Below, one piece after another: positions 17,583-24,639 of a DNA stretch of 64,000 nucleotides. The position numbers and the translations under genes are program-made. The DNA is from Mycobacterium sp. E1214. GTDB lineage: Bacteria > Actinomycetota > Actinomycetes > Mycobacteriales > Mycobacteriaceae. The stretch lies in contig NZ_LZJC01000171.1 of assembly GCF_001666755.1 (NCBI RefSeq), positions 1 to 64,000 of the forward strand, given 5' to 3'. Positions within the stretch are counted from its first letter, which is position 1; each line of letters starts with the position of its first letter. The notes below the pieces were generated by a model, which was not told the DNA's origin, ran no database searches, and saw nothing but the letters and a program-made list of their open reading frames with translations.

Positions 17583-19066
17583 GCGACCGGCTGGTTCTGG
17601 TGCGGCGGGCCCTGCACGGAGGTCCGCAGCGCACCCAGATCCGACCAGCGCAACGGGCCCACTACGGCGCTGGTGACCAGGTAGACGACGGCCGCGACGC
17701 CGAGCCGCAACACCACGTGCTGACCCGAAAGCGCCAGGGCGGCAACGACGCTCGCCCCGGTCGGGATCAGCACGCGCAGCCCGAACAGGACGGGGGTGCG
17801 GTAACTGCACTCGCGGCGCAACCACCAGCTGCTGATGACCATGTTGAAGAACTCCGTGCACACCAGCGCGATGCCCGGCCCCACGGCGCCGAGCCGTCCC
17901 GCGAGCGCGACGTTCAGGGCGACGTTGAGCACCAGCGTTGCGACGGTCAGCCACAACAGGATTCGCTGGTGGTGGCTGGCCACCAGGCCCTGGCCCAGGG
18001 TGCCGCTGACGAACCGCAGCGCCGCCGCGACGAACAGCAGCGCGAGCGTGGGCGTGCCGCGGGCGATGAACGCCTTGTCACCGAACAACCCGATGAGCGG
18101 ACCGGCCAGCAGCGCGCCGATCACCGCGACCGGCACCGCCGAGAAGTACATCAGCTCGACGCTGCGGCGCAGGAACCCGGCGAACGCGGCCACGTCCCGC
18201 GCGAACAGCTCGGTGGCGGTCGACAGCGTGGACTTGAGGAAGATCAGCGAGACGACGATGGTGTTGAACGCGATGGTGAAGGCCAGGCCGTAGACGCCCA
18301 CCTCGGATGGCGTGCTCAACAACGACAGGATGACGCCGTCGGCGCGGCAATACAGCAGCCCGACCACCAGAAAACCGATGAGCGGCAGGCTTTCCCGCAA
18401 CAGGTCGGCGGCCTCGCGCAGCGCGAATAGCGGGCGCACCGAGATCTGGCGCATCGCGGCGCCGCCCTGGACGAGCAGCGCGATGGCCGGCGGGATGAGC
18501 TGTGCGACGGCGAACCAGATGACGTCGCAGCGGGAGGCCACCAGCCAGGCGACCAGGATGAGGGCGGCGATCCGGCCGGCGACGTCGGAGATCGCCACCG
18601 CGGCGAATCGGACGGTGGCCAGGAACACCGGTTCTAACCGGGTCACCATGGTCTGCATCAGCAGCGCACCCGAAAGCACCACGAGCATCACCCGCACGTG
18701 CGCGTCACCGTAGATCAGCACGCCGGACCCGGCCGCCAGCACCGCGAGCGGAACGCAATACATAAGGGCCAGACCGCTGTTGATGCGTACCAGGCGTTCC
18801 AGGTCGCCGCGCCCGGAGGTGACCCGGCGCACGATGACGGTGGCGATGCCGAGGTCGGCCAGGCTGGTCCACATGGCGATGAACAGCATCGCGATGGAGA
18901 GCTGGCCGTAACGGCCGGGGCCGAGGTAGCGGGCGGTCATCGCGACCGACACCACCGAGGCGAGCATGCCCGCCGCCCGGCAGGCCAATTGGATGGAGAA
19001 GGCGTGCGCCATCCGCGACACCGGCACCGAGCCCACGACCGCGTCTGGCGCCGTCGGCTCAGTCAT
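17579..19066 (-). CDS. Wzx-like polysaccharide flippase (MOP superfamily)
   Basis: The 495-aa protein starts at ATG 19066, six bases after the glycosylphosphotransferase stop. It has about 12-14 hydrophobic helices with short charged loops. The N-terminal part (SIQLACRAAGMLASVVSVAMTARYLGPGRYG) is the polysaccharide_synt family signature, with helix 1 leading into a loop of the form YLGxxxYG. Such transporters flip undecaprenyl-diphosphate-linked repeat units to the outer face of the membrane. Neighbours are an initiating transferase upstream and a glycosyltransferase downstream, which fits a Wzx/Wzy pathway. Confidence 0.85.
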   Translation of the reverse strand: MTEPTAPDAVVGSVPVSRMAHAFSIQLACRAAGMLASVVSVAMTARYLGPGRYGQLSIAMLFIAMWTSLADLGIATVIVRRVTSGRGDLERLVRINSGLALMYCVPLAVLAAGSGVLIYGDAHVRVMLVVLSGALLMQTMVTRLEPVFLATVRFAAVAISDVAGRIAALILVAWLVASRCDVIWFAVAQLIPPAIALLVQGGAAMRQISVRPLFALREAADLLRESLPLIGFLVVGLLYCRADGVILSLLSTPSEVGVYGLAFTIAFNTIVVSLIFLKSTLSTATELFARDVAAFAGFLRRSVELMYFSAVPVAVIGALLAGPLIGLFGDKAFIARGTPTLALLFVAAALRFVSGTLGQGLVASHHQRILLWLTVATLVLNVALNVALAGRLGAVGPGIALVCTEFFNMVISSWWLRRECSYRTPVLFGLRVLIPTGASVVAALALSGQHVVLRLGVAAVVYLVTSAVVGPLRWSDLGALRTSVQGPPHQNQPVA

Positions 19067-19071
19067 GGCCC

Positions 19072-20646
19072 CTAGTATGCGCCGTGGCTGGTCAGGACGG
19101 CCTTGACCGTCTTGGCGATGATCATGAGGTCACCGGCCATCGACCAGTTGTCGACGTAGGACAGGTCCAGCCGCACCGACTCGTCCCACGACAGGTCCGA
19201 GCGCCCGCTCACCTGCCATAGCCCGCTGACGCCGGGCTTGACCAGCAGCCGCCGCCGCACGTCGCCGTCGTAGTTCTCGACCTCGCGGCGCAGCGGCGGC
19301 CGCGGCCCGACGACGCTCATGTCGCCCTTGACCACGTTGAGGAACTGGGGCAGCTCATCGATGCTGAACCGCCGCAGGAACCTGCCGACGGGGGTGACCC
19401 GGGGGTCGCTGCGCATCTTGAACAGCATGCCGCCGGCGGAGTCGTTGAGCGTCAACAGCTGCCCGAGCTGCCGGTCGGCCCCGTCGATCATCGTGCGGAA
19501 CTTGAGCATGGTGAACGGTTGCCCGTCGATGCCGATCCGTTCCGACCGATAGAAGACGGGTCCCCTGCTGGTCAGCTTGATGGCGATTGCGGCGACCAGC
19601 AGGATCGGCAGCGTCGCGAGCAGCGCCGCCAGCGAGAAGCACACGTCGAAGGCCTGCTTCTGGAAGCGCTGGGTGCCTTCGTATTGCGGCTTTTCGACGT
19701 GCAGCAGCGGCGATCCGGAGGTGAGCCGCAGGGTCAGCCGCGCCTCGGCGACGTCCACCACGCCGGGGGCGACGACCAGGTCGACGTCGCGGCTCTCCAA
19801 CTGCCACATCAGTTCGCGGATGGCCTGCACGCCGAAGTGCTCGGTGCGCGTCACCGCCACGGTGTCGGCGCCGCAGCGCTCGAGGGCGGCCAGGGCGTCG
19901 GTCTCGTCGCCGAGGATGGGCACCTCGCGGCCGCCGATGGTCAGCGTCTTGCCGCGCGCCGGGCCGTAGCCGGGGATGCAGACCCCGACCACCACGCAGC
20001 CGCTCTTCGGGTTGCGGGCCAGCTCGTGCGCGAGGTGGGAGACGGCCGTGCGGTCGCCGATCGCCAGCACCGTCGTGCGGCACTGGCCGGCCGCCCGCAT
20101 GCGGCTGATGTGGGTGCGCCACAGGCTGCGGCTGGCCAGCAGCCCTAGGGTCCCGGCGGGCAGGGCGATCGCCAGGTAGCCGCGGGCCAGGTCCACCTTG
20201 GCCAGCAGGGTGACCATCGCGATGATGCCGAACGTCCAGAACGACGCGCTGCCGATGCGCCGGTACTCGTCGATGCCCGCCCCGATGACCCGCGCCGAGC
20301 GGGTCTGGAACACCGCGAGGGCCGACAGCCACAACGCGGCGAACAGGACCGAGAAGAACGTCATGACGGCGTCGGGGTAGCCCGAGGTGTTCGCGATCTC
20401 GCCGAACCGGACGTACTGGGCGAGCAGCACCGACGCGCACACGATCGCGGTGTCGGACAGCCGCAGCCGCCGCGCGAACTGGCGCTGCCAGCGCCGCGCC
20501 GGTGCGGTCGCGGGTGCGGGGCTCGCCGGGAGGCCGTCGGCCGGGTCGCCGGGCAACGAGATCATCACGGCCGGTGCCCGCTTACGCGTCCGCTGGTGCG
20601 GCCAGGCCTGCATGCCGGTCGGGGCCGGACATATCGGCGCGCTCAC
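19072..20646 (-). CDS. Undecaprenyl-phosphate sugar-1-phosphate transferase (WbaP/WcaJ type)
   Basis: The 524-aa protein starts at GTG 20646, overlapping the epimerase stop by four bases. Five hydrophobic segments in residues about 70-320 surround a soluble Rossmann-like region (TVLAIGDRTAVSHLAHEL). The catalytic C-terminal domain has FDVCFSLAALLATLPILLVAA, KLTSRGPVFYRSERIG, TMLKFRTM, RRFSIDELPQFLNVVKGDMSVVGPRPPL and KPGVSGLWQVSGRSDL. This is the bacterial sugar transferase family (PF02397). It starts repeat-unit synthesis by putting a sugar phosphate on undecaprenyl phosphate. Such an enzyme is the committing step of a Wzx/Wzy locus. The sugar (glucose, galactose or other) is unresolved. Confidence 0.9.
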   Translation of the reverse strand: MSAPICPAPTGMQAWPHQRTRKRAPAVMISLPGDPADGLPASPAPATAPARRWQRQFARRLRLSDTAIVCASVLLAQYVRFGEIANTSGYPDAVMTFFSVLFAALWLSALAVFQTRSARVIGAGIDEYRRIGSASFWTFGIIAMVTLLAKVDLARGYLAIALPAGTLGLLASRSLWRTHISRMRAAGQCRTTVLAIGDRTAVSHLAHELARNPKSGCVVVGVCIPGYGPARGKTLTIGGREVPILGDETDALAALERCGADTVAVTRTEHFGVQAIRELMWQLESRDVDLVVAPGVVDVAEARLTLRLTSGSPLLHVEKPQYEGTQRFQKQAFDVCFSLAALLATLPILLVAAIAIKLTSRGPVFYRSERIGIDGQPFTMLKFRTMIDGADRQLGQLLTLNDSAGGMLFKMRSDPRVTPVGRFLRRFSIDELPQFLNVVKGDMSVVGPRPPLRREVENYDGDVRRRLLVKPGVSGLWQVSGRSDLSWDESVRLDLSYVDNWSMAGDLMIIAKTVKAVLTSHGAY

Positions 20647-21233
20647 CGGTCGGCCTTCGCGCAGAGCTGCCCGAGCCGTGCCGCCGTCTCGACGGGCGCC
20701 AACTCGGCGGTGCGCGAGGGCCACGTGGCGTCCTGCTCGGAGATGACGGTGACCGGCAGCGGCCACACGATGGCGAATTCGGGGTCGTTCCACCGGAAGC
20801 CCTGCTCGCCGAGCGGCGCCCGCTGGCCGCTGAGCTGGTAGCTGACCTCGGTGTCGTCGATCAGCGTCTGGAACCCGTGCGCCACGTAGGGCGGCAGGAA
20901 CAGCGCGCGGTGGTTGTCGGCGCTCAGCTCGACCATCACCTGGGTGCGGTAGGTCGGCGACTCGGGCCGGATGTCCACGGTGACGGCGGCGATGGCCCCG
21001 CGGCTGCAGCGCACCAGCTTGGTCTGGGCGTGCGGCGGCGCCTGCCGGTGCAGCCCCCGCACCGTTCCGCGGGTGTAGCTGAACAGGTTCTCGGTCTGCG
21101 CGACGTCGAACACCAGCCCGCGGTCGGCGAATTCGCGCGCGCAGAACGATCGCGAGGAGAAGCCGCGGTGATCGCGTTGCGGCTCGAGGTCGATGATCGT
21201 CAGCCCGGCGATTCTGGTGGGCGTGTACTTCAC
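20643..21233 (-). CDS. RmlC-like dTDP-4-keto-sugar 3,5-epimerase
   Basis: The 196-aa protein starts at GTG 21233 with a good ribosome site (AGGAG six bases upstream). It has the RmlC cupin pattern: LEPQRDHRGFSSRSF, TENLFSYTRGTVRGLHRQ with the active-site His, RALFLPPYVAHGFQTL and a later Tyr in VSYQLSG. RmlC converts dTDP-4-keto-6-deoxyglucose to the 4-keto-rhamnose form. M. tuberculosis makes its essential cell-wall rhamnose with a separate rmlC elsewhere, so this copy probably serves the exopolysaccharide, making rhamnose or a related deoxysugar. No rmlA, rmlB or rmlD is in the window. Confidence 0.8.
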   Translation of the reverse strand: MKYTPTRIAGLTIIDLEPQRDHRGFSSRSFCAREFADRGLVFDVAQTENLFSYTRGTVRGLHRQAPPHAQTKLVRCSRGAIAAVTVDIRPESPTYRTQVMVELSADNHRALFLPPYVAHGFQTLIDDTEVSYQLSGQRAPLGEQGFRWNDPEFAIVWPLPVTVISEQDATWPSRTAELAPVETAARLGQLCAKADR

Positions 21234-21295
21234 TTACCGCTCCTTTCGTGGCGGGCTGGGCTGGATTCGTCGGGGCGGGCGGCGCATCAGCCGGC

Positions 21296-22501
21296 CTATC
21301 CGTAGCCGGCGGACGGGGGCCGCGTCATCACGGTGGGAATGACGCCGTAGCGGGGACCGAGCGTCTTGCCGGAGGCGGCGGCCAGGCGCGGCAGCGAACC
21401 CAACATGCTGGGCGGCATTGACGGGCTGTTGATGGCGACGGCGGGCAGCGCGGCGGTGAGGTTGGCCGACGGGATGACGCTGGTCCAACTGGCCGGCACG
21501 GCCAGCGGGCCCAACGAAGCCGCGCTGCCGAGGCTGCCCATCACCCCGGAACCCAGCGAGCCGAGCGCGCCGGCGCCGGAGCTGGCGGCGCTCGCGGCCG
21601 TTCCGGCGGCGGCGATCGCGCCGTCGCTGGCCGCCTTGGCCAGGCCCTGCGCGGTCTGGGCGATGCCCAGGATGGACGACATGCCGTACAGCGGCGTGGC
21701 GCCGGCCATGAAGTAGCTGGGGATGGAGCCCGGGACGCTGGACACCAGGGCGGAGACGATCGACGAGGAGGTCGAGTCGGTGGCCGCGCTGGTCACGCTG
21801 CCGGTCACCGCGGAGCCCAGGGTCGAACCCAGCGACGAGGTGGTGGCGGTCGTGGGGGAGGCCAGCGTCTGGAGAGTGGTGGGCACCGAGGAGACGATGT
21901 TCGCCGCGTGCTGGGTGGCGGACATGCCGAGCGCGGTGCTCACCGCGGTGCTCTGGTTGGACACCCCGACCGGGTCGACGACGTCGGGCGGTGACAGGAA
22001 CGGCGTGACGTCGCACGCCGCCGCCGAGCCCGCCGCGTACTCGTACATCGCGGCGGCATCCTGGGCCCACATCTCGCCGTACTCGGCCTCGGTGGCGGCG
22101 ATCGCCGCGGAGTTCTGCCCGAAGAAGTTGGTGGCCAGCAGGGTGGCGAGCTGGACGCGGTTGGCGGTGACGGCCGGCGGCGGAACGGTCATCGCGAAGG
22201 CCGCCTCGTAGATCTCCACGGCGAGCCTCGCCTGGCCGGCGGCTTCCGCCGCCCGCGCCGCGGCGCCGGCGGTCCAGGCCATGTAGGGGGCGAACGCCGA
22301 GGCCATCGCCAGCGAGGTGGGGCCCATCCAGCGGGCGGTGGTCAGCCCCGTGATCACCGACCGGTAGGTGCTGGCCGCCGAGTGCAGTTCGGCGGCCAAG
22401 CCGTCCCAGGCCAGGGCCGCCGCCGTCAGCGACACCGGGCCGGGACCGGCGTACATCCGCGCGGAGTTGAACTCCGGGGGGAACGCGCCGAAGTCGATCA
22501 C
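21296..22501 (-). CDS. PPE family protein, SVP-like subgroup
   Basis: The 401-aa protein starts at GTG 22501. The first 180 residues are a PPE domain: DFGAFPPEFNSARMYAGPGP, a WxG-like turn (ARWMGPTS) and AEYGEMWAQDAAAMYEYAAGS. LAVPASW near residue 335 corresponds to the GxxSVPxxW motif of the SVP subgroup. PPE-SVP proteins are secreted by ESX-5 to the cell surface. There is no PE gene beside it. It precedes rmlC by 62 bases on the same strand, so it may share a transcript with the wbaP-wzx genes. A 24-codon ORF upstream overlaps its start. Confidence 0.9.
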   Translation of the reverse strand: MIDFGAFPPEFNSARMYAGPGPVSLTAAALAWDGLAAELHSAASTYRSVITGLTTARWMGPTSLAMASAFAPYMAWTAGAAARAAEAAGQARLAVEIYEAAFAMTVPPPAVTANRVQLATLLATNFFGQNSAAIAATEAEYGEMWAQDAAAMYEYAAGSAAACDVTPFLSPPDVVDPVGVSNQSTAVSTALGMSATQHAANIVSSVPTTLQTLASPTTATTSSLGSTLGSAVTGSVTSAATDSTSSSIVSALVSSVPGSIPSYFMAGATPLYGMSSILGIAQTAQGLAKAASDGAIAAAGTAASAASSGAGALGSLGSGVMGSLGSAASLGPLAVPASWTSVIPSANLTAALPAVAINSPSMPPSMLGSLPRLAAASGKTLGPRYGVIPTVMTRPPSAGYG

Positions 22502-22572
22502 TGCACACCCCGGCCGCGGAACTCGCGACAGCCCGGGGCCTGCGGCCCCGGTGCCTTGGTGTTCAACGCCAT
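22498..22572 (-). CDS. Possible 24-codon leader ORF coupled to PPE
   Basis: ATG 22572 is preceded by AGGGGA at a good distance (about 6 bases) and opens a 24-codon frame beginning MALNTKAPGPQ. Its TGA overlaps the GTG start of the PPE gene (GTGA, 22498-22501), as with other coupled genes in the window. The peptide has no recognisable domain. It could be a leader that delivers ribosomes to the PPE start, or the real start region of a short protein. Expression is not shown. Confidence 0.4.
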   Translation of the reverse strand: MALNTKAPGPQAPGCREFRGRGVQ

Positions 22573-22677
22573 GTGGTTCCCCTAACGCCTTTCGAAGAGA
22601 CGAGCGTGTTGCTTGGCCTTGCCGCCCGGACCGAAGTCCAGTGGCGATGGGGTGCCGCAAACTGACTTTCTGACAAT

Positions 22678-22707
22678 AACGTACAAAACATACTATTAGT
22701 TTGACAA
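22678..22707 (-). promoter_or_regulatory. Candidate promoter for leader ORF and PPE
   Basis: In an unusually AT-rich stretch, minus-strand TTGTCA (22707-22702) is followed after 18 bases by TACGTT (22683-22678). This is a plausible SigA-like pair about 106 bases upstream of the leader ORF. Confidence 0.3.
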
Positions 22708-22733
22708 CACGCTGTGATGTAGACCGCAAGTAT

Positions 22734-22749
22734 TTGACGAGCACGTCAA
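22734..22749. promoter_or_regulatory. Palindromic operator candidate TTGACG-N4-CGTCAA
   Basis: A perfect 6-bp inverted repeat, TTGACG (22734-22739) and CGTCAA (22744-22749), lies between the PPE gene and the TetR gene at 23038. Size and symmetry suit a dimeric regulator. It also lies just upstream of the candidate PPE promoter. Binding by the adjacent TetR is a guess. Confidence 0.35.
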
Positions 22750-22890
22750 CTAAGGTGACTGGCGGCTGCTTGCGTCTGGAGTAGCCTGAGAGTTCACAAC
22801 GTTGCAGGTCAGATCGCCGGTGGCCCGCTAGAGAACCGAGGTTTCAGTGCTCTGCTCAAGCGAGGCGTCGTGGACGTGAGCCGCGTCGAC

Positions 22891-22953
22891 TCCGGTCGCG
22901 TGGCCGGTCGAGCCGGTCGCGGGGCCGGTTCAGCCGATCGCGGGGCCGGGGAC
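22891..22953. repeat. 21-bp tandem repeat, three imperfect copies
   Basis: Units start at 22891, 22912 and 22933, each built around CCGGTCGCGGGGCCGG with a few changes (TCCGGTCGCGTGGCCGG, GCCGGTCGCGGGGCCGG, GCCGATCGCGGGGCCGG). The period is exactly 21 bases. It lies just upstream of the TetR start and could vary in copy number. Confidence 0.6.
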
Positions 22954-23037
22954 GGCACCGGGCGGCCCCCTGTCCACGACCGTAAATCCATACTTGTCGT
23001 CGGTTTTCGACCCGCCGGGCGCTGAGTCCGCACGACG

Positions 23038-23715
23038 ATGCCCGGTACCTCGACCGATGGACGCGCCGATGCGACGCGCGGACAGATCTTGCGCGCGGCG
23101 TCCCATCAATTCGCGCGCCGGCCCTATCACGACGTCGGCCTCGATGACATCCTCGCCGAGGCCGAGCTCACCAAGGGCGCGATGTACTTCCATTTCAAGT
23201 CCAAGCACGCGCTGGCCGTCGCGATCATCGACAAGCAGACCGCGGGCGCCGCGGTCGCCGTCGACGAGCTGTCGACCCGGGGGTTGTCCGGACTGGAGAC
23301 CCTGATCGACTTCTCGTTTCTGATCGCGGTCCAGGACATCCAGTCGGACCTGATCCGAGCCGGCCTGAACCTGATCGAGTCGGTCGGGCGGGCCGAGGGG
23401 CTGCAGGCCCGGCTGTTCAACGAGTGGGTCGAGGCGCTGGGCGCCGTCGTCTCCCGGGGCATATCCGAGGGCGACATCCCCGAGTCCTGCGGGCCGCAAG
23501 ACTTGGGACGCATGCTGGTGTCCCTGCACATGGGCCTGCGCAAGACCAGCGACCTCGACGAGCCGGAACGCTTCCTGCGCGACGTCGAAAAATGCTGGTA
23601 CCTGCTGCTGCCCGGCATCCTCAAGCCCGACCGACTCGACTACTTCCGCCAGTTCGTCCGGCGGCGCGCGACGCTGGCGGTCAACACCTGCACCGCCGAC
23701 GACGAGGAGCCCTGA
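23038..23715 (+). CDS. TetR family regulator, gamma-butyrolactone-receptor-like (copy 1)
   Basis: The 225-aa protein starts at ATG 23038. Residues about 10-60 form the TetR helix-turn-helix: RGQILRAASHQFARRPYHDVGLDDILAEAELTKGAMYFHFKSKHALA. The C-terminal part ends with CWYLLLPGILKPDRLDYFRQFV, a pattern shared with the next gene and with ScbR/ArpA-type receptors of actinomycetes. It likely represses itself or nearby genes in response to a small ligand. The ligand is unknown and mycobacteria are not known for butyrolactone signalling. Confidence 0.8.
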   Translation: MPGTSTDGRADATRGQILRAASHQFARRPYHDVGLDDILAEAELTKGAMYFHFKSKHALAVAIIDKQTAGAAVAVDELSTRGLSGLETLIDFSFLIAVQDIQSDLIRAGLNLIESVGRAEGLQARLFNEWVEALGAVVSRGISEGDIPESCGPQDLGRMLVSLHMGLRKTSDLDEPERFLRDVEKCWYLLLPGILKPDRLDYFRQFVRRRATLAVNTCTADDEEP

Positions 23716-23843
23716 CGGGCCCCGGCGGGGCCTTCGCGCCCGAAACCGCGCGGCGGCGCAGCTGATATCTTGGGCCCTCACTGGGATGTGCAAGACCAGA
23801 GATCATCTGCGCTTCGACGAGACACCGTTGTGCAGGGGGGGTA

Positions 23844-24563
23844 ATGGCTCGTCAGGTCCGATCCGAGGCGACGCGGCGCAAGATCCTCGACGCCGCGATC
23901 GACGTGTTCGGCGAGGTGGGTTATGCGGGCGCCGGGTGGGCCACGATCATCGAGCGCACCGGGATGACCAAGGGCGCCCTCTATCACCACTTCGACTCCA
24001 AGGACTCGCTGGCCGCGGCCCTGATCGCCGAGGGGTCCGAGATCTTGCTCGACGCGTTCCGCAACGTCTGCAAGGCGTCGTCGCCGGGGCTGGAGAACAT
24101 GGTCCACGGCACCTTCACCGTCAACGAGGTGCTGACCCTCGACAGACAGGCCCGCATCGCCGAGCGGCTGGCCGCGGCGCTGGCCGGTTACAACGCCGCG
24201 GCGGCGGGTTTCTACGGCGACCTGACCGCGGCCATGACCGCCCAGGCCCGGCGGGCCATCAAGGAGGGTGACCTGCGCGAGGACATCGACCCGCAGACGC
24301 TGAGCGTGTCGATGGTGGGCGCCATGTTCGGGCTGCGACTGATGGCCACGGCGCAGCACGGGGACCGGACGAACGCGGGCGAGGTCGGCGAACGCGCCGG
24401 CCGGCTGCTGCAGATCTGGAGCTATTTGCTGCCCGGCATCGTGACCGACGCGTCGCTGTCCTACATCCGGCAGTTCCTGGCCCGCGAGGCGCTGCGCCAC
24501 GCCACGGCTACCGCCGCCGAACCCGCCGGCGACGGGCCGACGAGCGCGCCGGGATCCGCCTAA
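23844..24563 (+). CDS. TetR family regulator, gamma-butyrolactone-receptor-like (copy 2)
   Basis: The 239-aa protein starts at ATG 23844 after a G-rich ribosome site (AGGGGGGG). The DNA-binding domain reads TRRKILDAAIDVFGEVGYAGAGWATIIERTGMTKGALYHHFDSKDSLA. The ligand domain ends with WSYLLPGIVTDASLSYIRQFLAREAL, matching the form of the neighbouring TetR. The two proteins are clear paralogs in tandem, 128 bases apart. The BcsB-like gene starts 76 bases downstream, so this regulator may control it. Confidence 0.8.
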   Translation: MARQVRSEATRRKILDAAIDVFGEVGYAGAGWATIIERTGMTKGALYHHFDSKDSLAAALIAEGSEILLDAFRNVCKASSPGLENMVHGTFTVNEVLTLDRQARIAERLAAALAGYNAAAAGFYGDLTAAMTAQARRAIKEGDLREDIDPQTLSVSMVGAMFGLRLMATAQHGDRTNAGEVGERAGRLLQIWSYLLPGIVTDASLSYIRQFLAREALRHATATAAEPAGDGPTSAPGSA

Positions 24564-24639
24564 GACGCGAAACCCGCCCCCTCAACACGGCTTTCCGGTC
24601 TTGGGCTTGACGCGAGTTCAACAGTGCAATACTGCTCCG

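Larger units (their letters stand above)
22573..23037. other. Intergenic region between PPE and tetR-1
   Basis: This is 465 bases without a supportable gene apart from the leader ORF at its left edge. It contains the AT-rich promoter and operator candidates near 22678-22749 and a GC-rich 21-bp tandem repeat (22891-22953). The rest shows no recognisable structure. Confidence 0.5.
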
